Assembly: GCA_019186985.1 (NCBI GenBank)
Contig: JABARQ010000008.1
Coordinates: forward strand, 106,298 to 170,297
DNA: 64,000 bases
From: Prosthecobacter sp.
Lineage (GTDB): Bacteria; Verrucomicrobiota; Verrucomicrobiia; Verrucomicrobiales; Verrucomicrobiaceae
Direction of reading: 5' to 3'
This document shows positions 34,341 to 44,700 of the stretch, piece by piece. The translations under genes were made by a program, and so were the position numbers. Position 1 is the stretch's first letter; each line of letters starts with the position of its first letter. The notes beneath the pieces are model-generated. The model ran no database searches. It saw only the letters and a program-made list of their open reading frames with translations, and was not told the origin of the DNA.

Positions 34341-34380
34341 CAACTATATGAGTCTATACGCATACAGTATATTTATGCAA
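34341..34380 (-). promoter_or_regulatory. AT-rich promoter/operator candidate of the efflux operon
   Basis: This short AT-rich stretch directly upstream of the first DUF2892 gene contains an inverted repeat, GCATA (34360-34364) and TATGC (34374-34378), spaced 9 nt, plus other TATA-like elements. Such sites are typical of ArsR-type operators on DUF2892/efflux operons. No ArsR-family gene is in this window, so the regulator is unidentified. Confidence 0.4.
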
Positions 34381-34782
34381 GCTGAATTTGACTCATCCGG
34401 CACTGGGAAAGCGCATTCAATGCACCCGGAAAGCCGAGCAAGGGGCAGCCCATTGAAGCCTGATCGAGGATTCGTTGGCGTTGCCGGCTCTCTCTCCACA
34501 TGGACTGCGGCAGCCCTGCTGCCGCTTTCATCCCGCAGCCCTGCTGCGGTGGCATCAGGCTCCGCTCCATCCCCAGTCTCCGAACCACCGGAGCTCAGAT
34601 CTGCCATGCCCTCGAAACTCCAGGGTCGTTCACGCCAGAAGGGTTGGCTCAGGAAAGCCCTGCTTCCGCAGTCCAAGCAGGCGTTGCAGCGCATGCCAGC
34701 GTGGAGGCATCAGTAAGGATTGATGTCGAATGTCGCTTGCCTGGCAGGCCTGGGGATTGGAAGCGCCAGGAAGCCGGGCCTG
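34381..34782. other. 402-bp intergenic region with tandem hairpins
   Basis: No credible gene is present; open frames here are shadow-like. Two adjacent hairpins share the loop CCCTG: GCGGCAG/CTGCCGC at 34507-34525 and CCGCAG/CTGCGG at 34533-34549. They resemble REP-like dispersed elements more than terminators, since no T-run follows. Confidence 0.55.
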
Positions 34783-36267
34783 CTACTTCCCGGTCTTTCC
34801 TTTACCCTTGCCTTTTCCTTTGCCCTTCCTGGCCTGACCGCCATCACCGGTCATGAGGTCAGGAAGAGGCAGGTAGTCCCAGTCGAGGATCATCTTTTCA
34901 GCGAGGGCCTCGCGAAGCTCGCGCTCCACCTGGGCGAACTGGGGCTTGCCGCTGAGGTTGTTGAGCTCGGAGGGGTCGGCTTCGAGGTCATACAGTTCGT
35001 ACACCGGCCTGGGGGTGGTGAAGTAGGTGGCGCGCAGTCCGGCGGAAAGTTTGCCGGCGGCGTGGGCCTCCTGCATCTCGCGCCAGCCGGCGCCACCGGC
35101 GGAGTCCACGGGCGAGTAGGGCAGCCAGGGGGTGCAGTTGTAGATGAACTTGAAGCGGTCGCTGCGCACCGCGCGACCGAGGTCATAGCCGGCGTTGGTC
35201 ATGTTCACGGTCACGGGCGCGGAACCGTGCGGACCGCGTTCAACAAAGACGTGTCTGCGAGGCGTGTGCTTTTCTCCCTTGAGCAATGGCAGGAAGCTGA
35301 CTCCGCTCATCTTGGCGCCGGGCTTGACGCCTGCGGCATCCAGCAGGGTGGGGGCGAGATCCTCGCCGCTGATGAGGGCGCGGCTGTCGCCTCCCGGCTT
35401 CAGCACGCCGGGCCAGCGGACGACGAAGGGCACGTTGGAGCCCGGGTCGTAGAGGGAGCCCTTGCCGTGCGGCAGCGCCGCGCCGTTGTCGCCGCAGAAG
35501 ATGATGAGGGTGCTGTCCATGAGCCCGCGCTTCTTCAGCTCCTCAAGCACGACGCCCACCGTGCGGTCCACGCGGTTGACCTCGGCGAAGTAGTCCGCGA
35601 GCTGCTCGCGCATTCCGGGCAGGTCGGGCCAGTGGGCGGGCAGGGTCAGGGAGGCGGGATCGGGCCTGAATTCGGCGGGGGCGTTCCAGGCATGGTGAGG
35701 GTCGCTGAAGTTCGCCCACATGAAGAAGGGCTTGCCGGCGGGCCTCTTGTCGAGGAAGGCGGCGAGCTGGCCGGCGACCTCGTTGTCGGAGCAGGTGTTG
35801 AGGAAGTCCACGCGGTCGGCGAAGGTCTTCAGGTGATGCTTTTCAAAGACCTGGGCGGAGGAGGGGCCGGTCTTGGTGGCGCCGTCGAGGTGGAAGCTTC
35901 GGCCGCAGATGCCGGTGTAATAACCCGCCTCGCTGCGCAGCAGCTCCGGCAGCGTGACCTCATCACGGGGCAGGGGTGCGGAGAAACGTGTCATCCTCGC
36001 GGCCACCGGCGAACGGCCGGTCATCAGCGTCGCGCGGGACGGCACGCACTGCGGGGCGCCGGTGAAGAACCGGTGGAACTTCATGCCCTCCGCCGCGAGC
36101 CGGTCGACGACGGGTGTTTTGACGTTCGGGCTGCCGTAGGTGCTCAGGAACGGGTAGCTGTGGTCGTCGCTGAGAAGGAATAAAACGTTGGGCTTGTCCG
36201 CCGCCGAGGCGCTTGCGGCAAGGAGGAGGACGGGCAGAAGTATGAGGCGGGTGGTCAGGGATCTCAT
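34783..36267 (-). CDS. Secreted sulfatase (iduronate-2-sulfatase-like) with Lys/Gly tail
   Basis: The 494-residue protein has a Sec signal peptide (MRSLTTRLILLPVLLLAASA). The type I sulfatase core follows: KPNVLFLLSDDHSYP with metal-ligand aspartates, then AP-QCVPSRATLMTGR, where the Cys of CVPSR is the residue converted to formylglycine. Next are ICGRSFHL, FFMWANFSDPHHAW and FCGDNGAALPHGKGSLYDPG. It hydrolyses sulfate esters, probably on polysaccharides, in the periplasm or outside. The C-terminus ends in a Lys-Gly repeat (GKGKGKGKGKTGK), unusual for the family. ATG 36267 is preferred over the longer 36327 frame. It is immediately preceded by a strong hairpin and no Shine-Dalgarno. Downstream of the heme-binding gene by 49 bp, it probably belongs to the same operon. 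Confidence 0.9.
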   Translation of the reverse strand: MRSLTTRLILLPVLLLAASASAADKPNVLFLLSDDHSYPFLSTYGSPNVKTPVVDRLAAEGMKFHRFFTGAPQCVPSRATLMTGRSPVAARMTRFSAPLPRDEVTLPELLRSEAGYYTGICGRSFHLDGATKTGPSSAQVFEKHHLKTFADRVDFLNTCSDNEVAGQLAAFLDKRPAGKPFFMWANFSDPHHAWNAPAEFRPDPASLTLPAHWPDLPGMREQLADYFAEVNRVDRTVGVVLEELKKRGLMDSTLIIFCGDNGAALPHGKGSLYDPGSNVPFVVRWPGVLKPGGDSRALISGEDLAPTLLDAAGVKPGAKMSGVSFLPLLKGEKHTPRRHVFVERGPHGSAPVTVNMTNAGYDLGRAVRSDRFKFIYNCTPWLPYSPVDSAGGAGWREMQEAHAAGKLSAGLRATYFTTPRPVYELYDLEADPSELNNLSGKPQFAQVERELREALAEKMILDWDYLPLPDLMTGDGGQARKGKGKGKGKGKTGK

Positions 36268-36269
36268 GG

Positions 36270-36300
36270 CGGCCCCGCTGTAACTCCGCCGGCGGGGCCG
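36270..36300. terminator. Nine-bp GC-rich hairpin before the sulfatase start
   Basis: CGGCCCCGC (36270-36278) and GCGGGGCCG (36292-36300) form a 9-bp stem with a 13-nt loop. On the plus strand TTTTT follows (36301-36305), so it fits an intrinsic terminator for antisense transcription into the region. On the minus strand it lies 2 nt before the sulfatase ATG and could hinder ribosome access. Confidence 0.5.
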
Positions 36301-36316
36301 TTTTTCATCGGGCCGC

Positions 36317-39300
36317 CTATTTGCCAAGCCCGCTGAGGTATTTGATCAGGTGGGCGAGCTGCTGTTCGTTCAGCGCGGCGACGAGGCCGTCGGGCATGAC
36401 CGTGCCGCCTGTCTGGATCTTCTGCGTCTCGGCGCGCGGGATCGACTTCACGACACCGGTGGTCATGTCGCGGATGCCGATGGCGTCGGCGGTTTCAGTC
36501 TGCTTGAAGCCGGTGATGACCGTGCCGTCCTTCAGCGTGACCGTGGCGGCTTCGTAGTTCTCCTTCACGTTCAGCGCGGGCCAGACAACCTCCGTGATGA
36601 TCATGTCGATCGGCAGGCCGCGCGCGATGGCGCTGAGGTCCGGGCCGATCTTGCTCTGGGCGGCACCCGGGGTGTGGCAGGCGATGCAGCCGGCAGCCTC
36701 GTAAATCTTCTTCCCCTCGTCGGCATTGCCGAAGGTGTTCGCGGCCTTCACCAGGTTGGCGATGTATTCCTTCGTGTAGGCGGGCAGCGCGCTGTTGATG
36801 CCGGCCAGCTTCATGAGCAGCGGCGACAGCTTCGCGTCATTGCGGCCGATGGAGTTCAGCGCCTGAAGCACGGACCTGGCCTCCGCCTGGGTAAGCGCGT
36901 CCGGCTTCTGCAGGGCGCGCATCAGGGCGGCGTGGCCTTCGGTGCGTGCCACGATGGCGGAGAGCTGCTTCGCAGCCCTGCCGGCGTCGCCGAGGTTCTT
37001 CAGCGTGTGCGAGACGACTTCGTCCGGCTTCAGGCTGATGAGCGCGTCGAGCGCCCGGGGCTGGTCCTGCTCCAGGGCGAGCCTGCGGATGCTGTCCGTG
37101 TAGGCACCGACCTTCCAGGCACCGGCAAGCCGGATGCCCTGGGCGAGCACGGCGGCGTCCTTGGATTCGAACAAGGGTGCCAGCAGCTTCTCGGCCTCCG
37201 CCGGCCTGGAGGCCTTCAGGGCGGCGAGCACGGCGGCGTTCTGGCCTGCACGCTGGAAGATGAAGGCCACGTCCTCACCGGCCGCCGCCCCTGCAAGCGC
37301 CTTCAGCCACCTGGCCTGGCGCGCGGGGTCGCCTTCATGCCGCGTAATTTGTTCGCGCATGATGGCGGCGGCCCTGGCGTTGGAGCTGGGATTGTAGGCG
37401 ATGGCCGCACCGCTGAGGTTCTTCAGGTCGTCGGGGTTGTTCTCCACCCAGCCGTTCTGCAGCGCGAAGATGAGATGCTCGTCCTTTTCAAAGGCCGGTT
37501 TCGGCGACCACAGCGGGTTGAGCACATGCAGCGTCTTGGTGAGCGCGTGCAGATGATAGCCGTTGAACTCCTTGTCGAGAGAACGTGCCGCCACATTTGC
37601 CGCCCGGGCGTCATGGACATAGCTGGCCGCCACAATGGCCTCCAGGCGAACCAGCGCATCGTCGTCGGCGATCTGGGTTTCGAGCAGCTCCAGGGCCTCC
37701 GGCAGGCGGCCGTCGCGCGTCCAGGTGCCGATGACGCGTGTGGCGTAGGCGCGGATGCGGGCGTCGGCATCGCGCAGCAGCGACTTCAGCAGCTCCGGAC
37801 GCGGGGTTTCATGGGCTTCGTAAAGCGACAGTGCCTGGAGCCTGCGGTAGCCGTCCTGCCTGGGTGCCCACGCATCCAGGGCCGCGACCACCTCTTTTGT
37901 CGCACGTCCGATGAGCAGACGCTTGGCCTGATACCAGGCCCAGCGTTCCTTGGAGTCGAGCTGTTCCAGCAGCGCGTCGATGCCGGTTCCGGCGAGCCTG
38001 GCAGGCTCGACCTTCCTGCCCGTCTTCCAGGTCACACGCCAGATGCGGCCATGCTCCTTGTCACGGTCCGGGTGGCGGTAGCTCGCCTGATAATGGCCGA
38101 TGATCGGGTTGTACCAGTCCGCGACATAGATGCCGCCGTCCGGCCCCATGCGCACCTCGACAGGACGGAAGACGTTGTTCTTGGTCTCGATGATGTTCGG
38201 CAGGCGCGTGGTGCTGAACAGGCCGTTTTCCAGCTTCAGCTCATGCCATTCCAGCAGGCTGGCGTAATAGCCGCCGATGAGGATGCGGCCCTGCATCTCC
38301 TTCGGGAACATGCTGCTGTGCAGAAACTCCTGGCCGACCTGCTTGATGGGGGCGAGGCAGAGGTTCATCGCCTGGGCGTTGACGGCAAGGTTGGAGCGCA
38401 CCAGGCCGGGCGTGCTGAACCAGCTGCCGATGTTTGCGCCGCTCTTGTGAAACGGCTGGCCGTATTCGGTGGTGGTCACGCCCCAGCAGTTCGCCCCGGC
38501 GGAGGACCATTGGAAAAACGGATCGAGATGTCCGGTGCGCGGGCGCCAGCGCCAGACCCCGGCGCGATTCAGCGTCTCGACGCCGAAGGGGGTTTCGACA
38601 CGCGAGTAGATGTGATGGCCCTGGGTGAACCACAGCTCGCCGCCGAAGCCCCAGTTGATGCAGTTGATCATCTGGTGCGAGTCGGCCGTGCCGAAGCCGC
38701 CGAGCACGAGGCGTTTTGTATCCGCCCTGTCGTCACCGTCGGTGTCCTTGAAGTGCAGCAGGTCGGTGCCCTGAGCCACATAGAGCCCGCCGTCGCCCAG
38801 CTCAAGGCCCGCCGGCATGAACAGGCCCTCGACGAACTTGTGAAACTTGTCCGCACGTCCGTCGCCGTCGGTGTCCTCACAGACGAGCACATAGTCGTTG
38901 GCCTTCTCGCCGGGCTTGATCTGCGGATAGCTGACCGCGCAGGCGACCCAGAGACGGCCGCGTTCGTCCCAGCGCATCTGCACCGGCTTGATGATGCCGT
39001 CCTTTTCGCTGGCGAACAGGTTCACGGCAAAACCGTCCATGATGGAGAAGGAGGCCAGCTCCTCCTCGGGCGACTGCGGCTTCGCTGTGGGGGGCTCGAC
39101 CGGGATCGACGAACGCACGCCCACCGGCGTCACCGGCTTCCCCTCAAGGGCCGCCCAGATGTTTTGTTCGGCCTGGGCAAGCAGCGGCAGGAAATCCTGC
39201 ATCTCCTGCGGAAACAGGCGTTTCGAGGAATCCTTCCAGTCGCGCGAATAGGGCACGTTGGTGCGGTCGCCCATGAGGAAGGACCAGTTCATCGGGCGCC

Positions 39301-40066
39301 AGTAGTCGAACCACAGGCGTTCAAACTCGATGACCTGGGCGCGCACGGCATCGTTGGACACAGGCTTCATCCCCAGGCCTTCGACGATCCTGCCGGCGAG
39401 CATCTGGTGCCCTGCCTCATTGAGCTGATGGCCGTTCTCCGTCTGCTGGGGAGTCGTGGCCATGATCCATGAGGACAGGTCGATGACGGGTGTTCCAAGA
39501 CGCTTCGCGAGGGTCTTGATGGCCTGTGAGTAATGCAGAATCAGCGGGTTATGCGCCTCCATCGCTCCTTCAAAAGGCACCGGAGTAACCAGCACCACCC
39601 GCCGGCCCTCATCCGCAAACTCCTCGATCAGCTTCTCGTACGCCGCGATGAACTGCGGCAGCTTCTCCTCGCCGTTGAGCGACTCCATCTGGCCGAACTG
39701 GGCGATCACCACCGTCGCACCCGCCTCGGAAAGCTGCTGGCGCCAGTCGCGCTGCTGCCGCCAGCTGTCGGTGCCGGTCTCGGCGCTGATGCGGCGCTCC
39801 GCGGCGGCGCGCTTCGGGTCGAGGTTCTGATAGTTGCCGCCGTCGCGCCACTGCTCGAAGACGGTGTCACCCTCCCAGCCGAAGTTGCGGACCTTGAGCC
39901 GCAGCTCCGGCCTGGCGGTGACGAGCGCGGTGTGCAGATGGCCGTTGAGCCGGGTGCGCTCCATGTTGGAACCGCCGGTGAGGGCAATGACGTCGCCCTG
40001 CCGGAGTTCAAGGGCCTGGGCGGCGGCGGAGACGAGGAGCAGGGAGGCGGCGAGGAGGGCTTTCAT
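36317..40066 (-). CDS. SGNH hydrolase - PVC dehydrogenase-like propeller - HEAT - heme-binding fusion protein
   Basis: The 1249-residue exported protein has four parts. After a signal peptide (MKALLAASLLLVSAAAQA), residues about 20-235 are an SGNH/GDSL-type esterase domain with the serine block as GGSN instead of GDSN and a late HQLNEAGH block. Next is a Pirellula/Verrucomicrobium-type beta-propeller 'membrane-bound dehydrogenase' domain (about 330-680; VCEDTDGDGRADKF). HEAT-like repeats follow (about 700-1090). Last comes a heme-binding domain, with GCIACHTPG as heme site and a closing HLIKYLSGLGK. Such proteins are typical of PVC bacteria and thought to oxidise sugars outside the cytoplasm. 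ATG 40066 gives the signal peptide. It precedes the sulfatase, so a joint role in sulfated glycan breakdown is plausible. Confidence 0.85.
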   Translation of the reverse strand: MKALLAASLLLVSAAAQALELRQGDVIALTGGSNMERTRLNGHLHTALVTARPELRLKVRNFGWEGDTVFEQWRDGGNYQNLDPKRAAAERRISAETGTDSWRQQRDWRQQLSEAGATVVIAQFGQMESLNGEEKLPQFIAAYEKLIEEFADEGRRVVLVTPVPFEGAMEAHNPLILHYSQAIKTLAKRLGTPVIDLSSWIMATTPQQTENGHQLNEAGHQMLAGRIVEGLGMKPVSNDAVRAQVIEFERLWFDYWRPMNWSFLMGDRTNVPYSRDWKDSSKRLFPQEMQDFLPLLAQAEQNIWAALEGKPVTPVGVRSSIPVEPPTAKPQSPEEELASFSIMDGFAVNLFASEKDGIIKPVQMRWDERGRLWVACAVSYPQIKPGEKANDYVLVCEDTDGDGRADKFHKFVEGLFMPAGLELGDGGLYVAQGTDLLHFKDTDGDDRADTKRLVLGGFGTADSHQMINCINWGFGGELWFTQGHHIYSRVETPFGVETLNRAGVWRWRPRTGHLDPFFQWSSAGANCWGVTTTEYGQPFHKSGANIGSWFSTPGLVRSNLAVNAQAMNLCLAPIKQVGQEFLHSSMFPKEMQGRILIGGYYASLLEWHELKLENGLFSTTRLPNIIETKNNVFRPVEVRMGPDGGIYVADWYNPIIGHYQASYRHPDRDKEHGRIWRVTWKTGRKVEPARLAGTGIDALLEQLDSKERWAWYQAKRLLIGRATKEVVAALDAWAPRQDGYRRLQALSLYEAHETPRPELLKSLLRDADARIRAYATRVIGTWTRDGRLPEALELLETQIADDDALVRLEAIVAASYVHDARAANVAARSLDKEFNGYHLHALTKTLHVLNPLWSPKPAFEKDEHLIFALQNGWVENNPDDLKNLSGAAIAYNPSSNARAAAIMREQITRHEGDPARQARWLKALAGAAAGEDVAFIFQRAGQNAAVLAALKASRPAEAEKLLAPLFESKDAAVLAQGIRLAGAWKVGAYTDSIRRLALEQDQPRALDALISLKPDEVVSHTLKNLGDAGRAAKQLSAIVARTEGHAALMRALQKPDALTQAEARSVLQALNSIGRNDAKLSPLLMKLAGINSALPAYTKEYIANLVKAANTFGNADEGKKIYEAAGCIACHTPGAAQSKIGPDLSAIARGLPIDMIITEVVWPALNVKENYEAATVTLKDGTVITGFKQTETADAIGIRDMTTGVVKSIPRAETQKIQTGGTVMPDGLVAALNEQQLAHLIKYLSGLGK

Positions 40067-40230
40067 GGCTGGAGCACTTCTGGTTACGCGGCGAACCAGG
40101 GTGGTCCTGATCACAAACTCCGCGCGGGCCTGTTTGCAAACGCCTTCAAGGCCTGGTTTCCAGGCCCGGGAGCCGGATTTCGAAAGGTCGGGGGCGTTCC
40201 GCCGTTCCGGTCAGCACCCACCGGCCTGCC

Positions 40231-41691
40231 ATGAAATGCTTCCACGCCCTCCTCCTTCTGCCTCTCACCCTTGCCGCCGCCGATTCCGCCCCGGATCCGG
40301 CGGAGGTGACGGCCGCCATGAAAAAGGCCGCGGCCTTCTACTCCTCAAAGCTGGCCGTGCATGGCGGTTATGCCTCGGGCTGGAGGACGGACCTGAGCGC
40401 GGGCAGGACGGAGCACAGCGAGTCGAAGACCCTGATTTCCATCCAGCCGCCCGGCACCACGACGGTGGGGCTCGCGCTGGTGAAGGCGTACGCGGCCACG
40501 GGTGACGTCCAGTTTCTGGAGTCGGCGAAGGCGGCCGGCAGGGCGCTGGTGGAATGCCAGCTTGCCAGCGGCGGATGGGATGACGACTTTGACTTCGCCG
40601 AGGAGCATGCGAAGAAGTACTGGCTGCATCAGCGGGTGCTGGCGGGCGACAAGGAGCAGGGCAAGCGCCGGAACACCAGCACGCTGGATGACAACAAGAC
40701 GCAGTCCGCCCTGCTGTTCCTGCTGGAGCTGGCGCATCTTCCCGAGTGCAGGGGCGATGCAGCCCTGCAGGAGGCGGTGAAGTTCGGCCTGGAGAGCCTG
40801 CTGGCGGCGCAGTTTCCCAACGGGGCCTGGCCGCAGCAGTTCAGCGGGCCGGCGGACCCCGCCACGCCGGTGAAGCCTGCGGCCTATCCAAAAGAGTGGC
40901 CGCGGAAGTGGCCGAACGTGAAGTACACCAGCTTCTTCACCCTCAACGACGGCAACCTGCAGAGGGCCGCCCAGGTCATGCTGCGGGCCCATGAGCTCAC
41001 CGGCGACGCGCGTTATCTGGAGAGCGCGAAGAAGGTGGGCGACTTCCTCATCCTGGCGCAGATGCCCGGGCCCCAGCGCGGCTGGGCCCAGCAGTACAAC
41101 CACGACATGGAGCCGGTCTGGGCGCGCAAGTTTGAGCCGCCCTGCGTCACCGGGGGGGAAAGCATCGGCGCCATGGAGACGCTGCATGAGCTTTATGTGG
41201 TGACGGGGGATGAAAGGTTCCTCAAGCCGCTGCCCGACGCCTTTGCCTGGTATGGGCGCTCCGCCCTGCCGGACGGCCAGCATGCGCGTTTCTACGAACT
41301 GCAGACCAACAGGCCGCTGTACTTTGTGAAGGACAGCTATGAGCTGACCTACGACGACTCGAACCTGCCCACGCACTACGGGTTCAAGATGGACCACATC
41401 GCGCGGGACGTCGCCAAGCTGAAGGAGCTGATGAAGGAGCCGCGTGAAAAGCTGCTGGAGAAGCGCGCCCTGCCAGCGACGGAAAAGGGCTGGACCAGCC
41501 GTGCCAAGGGCGCGCTCGACAAGGTCAGGGCGGCGATGAAGTCCTGCAACGCCGACGGCGTGTGGGTGAAAAACGGCTGGATCGACGCGGCTGAGTTCTC
41601 CCGGCATGTGAACGCCATGGCGCAGTATGTCGAAGGCGCCCGCAAGGGCGGGGCGGAGTTCGAGAAGTTCCGCGCCTCCCTGCGGAAGTGA
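40231..41691 (+). CDS. Secreted pectate lyase (PL10-like)
   Basis: The 486-residue protein has a signal peptide (MKCFHALLLLPLTLAAADSA). It then has an alpha/alpha-toroid fold of the family 10 polysaccharide lyase type, with repeated helix pairs including GGWDDDFDF, STLDDNKTQSALLF, PNGAWPQQF, KYTSFFTLNDGNLQRAAQVM and YELTYDDSNLPTHYG. The family cleaves polygalacturonate by beta-elimination outside the cell. It is divergent from the giant fusion gene at 40066 (164 bp apart) and converges with the DUF1592 gene, nine bases away. Family length and motifs fit, but activity on pectate itself is not proven. Confidence 0.82.
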   Translation: MKCFHALLLLPLTLAAADSAPDPAEVTAAMKKAAAFYSSKLAVHGGYASGWRTDLSAGRTEHSESKTLISIQPPGTTTVGLALVKAYAATGDVQFLESAKAAGRALVECQLASGGWDDDFDFAEEHAKKYWLHQRVLAGDKEQGKRRNTSTLDDNKTQSALLFLLELAHLPECRGDAALQEAVKFGLESLLAAQFPNGAWPQQFSGPADPATPVKPAAYPKEWPRKWPNVKYTSFFTLNDGNLQRAAQVMLRAHELTGDARYLESAKKVGDFLILAQMPGPQRGWAQQYNHDMEPVWARKFEPPCVTGGESIGAMETLHELYVVTGDERFLKPLPDAFAWYGRSALPDGQHARFYELQTNRPLYFVKDSYELTYDDSNLPTHYGFKMDHIARDVAKLKELMKEPREKLLEKRALPATEKGWTSRAKGALDKVRAAMKSCNADGVWVKNGWIDAAEFSRHVNAMAQYVEGARKGGAEFEKFRASLRK

Positions 41692-41700
41692 CCGGTCGGC

Positions 41701-44700
41701 TCAGCGTCCGTCAGCGAGGCCGGCGCCGCGGACCTCGCGGAACTGGCGGCTGAGCACGATCTGTTCGACCAGGCTGCCAGTCCTAAGGTCACCCTTCATC
41801 ATCTGGTCGATCAGCGGCTTGTCGGAGAGCTGGATGCTGCGGCCCAGGGCATAGCCCAGGAGCTTGCGGCAGAACTGGCGGACGAAGTCGTCACGACGCT
41901 TCGTGAGCAGGTAGTCACGAAGGCCGGCGAGGCCGTCGACCTGGCTGCCGTCGGGGAGCGTGGCGCGGGTGTCGGCCTCCCGTGCGCGGCCGATGGCGTC
42001 GAAGCCCTCCAGTGCATAACCAAAAGGATCGATGCGGCGGTGGCAGCCGGCGCAGTTTTCATCGCGGCTGTGGCGCTCGATGAGCTGGCGCTCGGTCAGG
42101 CCTTCCGGCGGCTCCTCGGGAAGCACGGGCACGCCCTTGGGCGGGATGGGGAGCCTGTCGCCGAGGACGACCTCGCTGAGCCAGGTGCCGCGCAGGATGG
42201 CGCTCGTTCGTGAAGCCCCCGACTGGCGGGCAAGGACGGCGGCCAGGCCGAGGATGCCGCCGCGGCCATGGTCGTGCATCTGGTTGACGCGCTGCCAGCC
42301 GTCCTTCTTGAGCGTGATGCCGTAGTGCTTCGCAAGGGCCGGATTGATGAAGCTGTGGTCCGCATCGAGCAGGGCGGGCACGCTGCGGTCGTTCTGAAAG
42401 AGGTCGGTGAAGAAGCGTACGGCCTCCTCCTGCATGTCGCCACGCAGGCCTGCGAAGGCCGGAAAGTGCCGCTCGCTTTTTTCCTCAAGGGTGGCGACAT
42501 CCCGGACATGGAGGTACTGGCAGCCGAACTCGAGGGCGAGGCGGCGCACCTTGTCGCTCTTCAGCATCCGGCGCGCCTCGGCGGCCAGCACTTCGGTGTC
42601 CTGGAGTTTTGCGGAGCGCAGTGCGTCATCCGGTGACGAGGACCAGAGGAAGAAGCTGAGGCGCGTGGCGAGCTCCTGCGTGCTCACAGGCCCGGTTTGG
42701 GCAGGCGCCTTCTCACCGCGATACAAAAACGCAGGAGAGGTGAGCACGCGCACGAGCATCAGCCGCGGGTCGAAGGCTTGCAGGCTGACGACCTCCTTTT
42801 CGGTGAGCGGACGCCGCCAGGCTTTTTCGGCAAAAGCGAGCGCGGCGGCCTTCTGGGGACCGATGGCGGCCTTCTGCTGTTCTTTGAACCTGGCGGCGGC
42901 CTTCAGGATCGGCTCACGCATGGGCTCGAAGGCGCTGGGTCTGGCATCCTGGGTGGCGAACTGGAAAAGCTGCTCAAAGACATCCACCTGCTTCAGCGGG
43001 GCCTCGCTGACAAAGAGCAGTTCGTCCCAGACGCGGTCGAGTTCACGAGATTCGGCCTCGGAGAGCATCAAACGACGCAAAGGCTCGTCCTCGCGATGAA
43101 ACAGCGTCAGCGTGACGACCTCATCCACCGGCACGATGCGCGTGTAGCAGAGCGCCATGGGGAACAAGGCACGAAAATCATCAAAAGCGGCCTCAAGGCG
43201 CCCGCGTGCCTCGCTGGCATCGTTCACGATGATCGGTGCGCTGTGCTGCGTGACGAGGTTGTTGTCGCTCCACTGGCCGTCTTTGACTCCTGTCTCCGAC
43301 TTGCCGGCAACGAGGCTGTTTGAAGCTTCAGGCTTCTCGGTGAGCACGCGCATCTGCACACTGCCGTGGGTTTTGGAGGCTAGTTTGCCGTTCACGATGA
43401 ATTCCGTGCCATTGGCGAGCGCGGCAGGAATCTTCACTTCCAGCATCGAGGGTGCTTTGGCGGTGAGATCAGTCGGATGGGTCCGATCCGGCCGATCATT
43501 CAAAAAGCCCCGCAGCAGCGGTGAGTTGAGCGGGAAGTCTTTCTCCAAATGCTGCCGCACCTTCACCGCGAGTTCCGGCGAAGGCTTCTTCCGCCATTCG
43601 GCGATGGGCGCGGGCACATCCGGCGCGGCTTCGAGGCTCGCAGGCTGGCTGAGGAAATGCCACGCGCCATGCGGATTGCCCTTCAGGATGCTCGGCGACA
43701 CGTCTTTGGCGAGGTCCCACGTCTTGGCGCCATCGTCGAGCGTCAAATTCACCGCCGTGAGGTCACACACATGGTTTCCACCGCGTGGGCCGATGATCAA
43801 CGCGACAACCTGACCGGCTTCGACGCGCACGTTCTCGAAAGGCCCCATCTTGATGACGTTGGCGCCTTTGGTTTCGCCTTTCGCGAGCACTTCGCTGGTG
43901 TAACCGCGGCGGACTTCGAGCGCCCAGGTGACGCCGTTGCCGCATTCGGGATGCGCGTCCGAGACATCTCCCTGGATGCGGAGCGTGCCCGCCTTCTCGC
44001 ATTTCCACGCGATGACCGAGGCGCGCGTCGGCGAGGGATGTGTGGCGACGCTGTGTGCTTTCATCACCCCCGGCGTGCGCACGGTGGCGTCGGAGGAGTT
44101 CGCCAGTACGCTGAGCGCCTGCTCGCCCTGCCAGCCTTGGATGAAGTTGTAATCCGGCGTGCCCAGCATCTTCTTTGTCAGCAACGGCTCGAGCTTGGTG
44201 GTGCCAAGGCCGAGGTATTCACGCCATGCGGCGATCAAAACGGGATCCGCATCGTCTTTGCCACCTGCGATGGCGTTCAGGCACTGCTCGGTGCTTGCCA
44301 TGATTCTCTCACGCTGCGTTTCGAGATGCTTCACGAGCGCGGGAAGGCCGTTGATCGGCAGATCGGGCCTTCCGGGAGCGACGAGGCGCGGATTCTGCCA
44401 GATGACTTCATCGCCCTCGCTGCCATCGCCCGCGTCGGTGGTGGTCAAATAGAGCGTCACATCGCGGTCGGAGGTGAGTTTGACGCGCATCTCGTGATTC
44501 GAGGTAAGCGGCGTCACCGGCTCCTGCCAGGCCTTCGGGCCGTTTTCTTTGCCGATGTGGCCCACGTTGGCAAATCGCCACAAAACCTGCTGCCAGGGCT
44601 CGATGTCGGCTGCGGTGAGCTTTTTCGCACGAAACTTCGCCCGTAGCGGATCGAGCAAAACGGATGGTTTGGTGCTCGTGAGTGCCTCACGGAGAATTTG

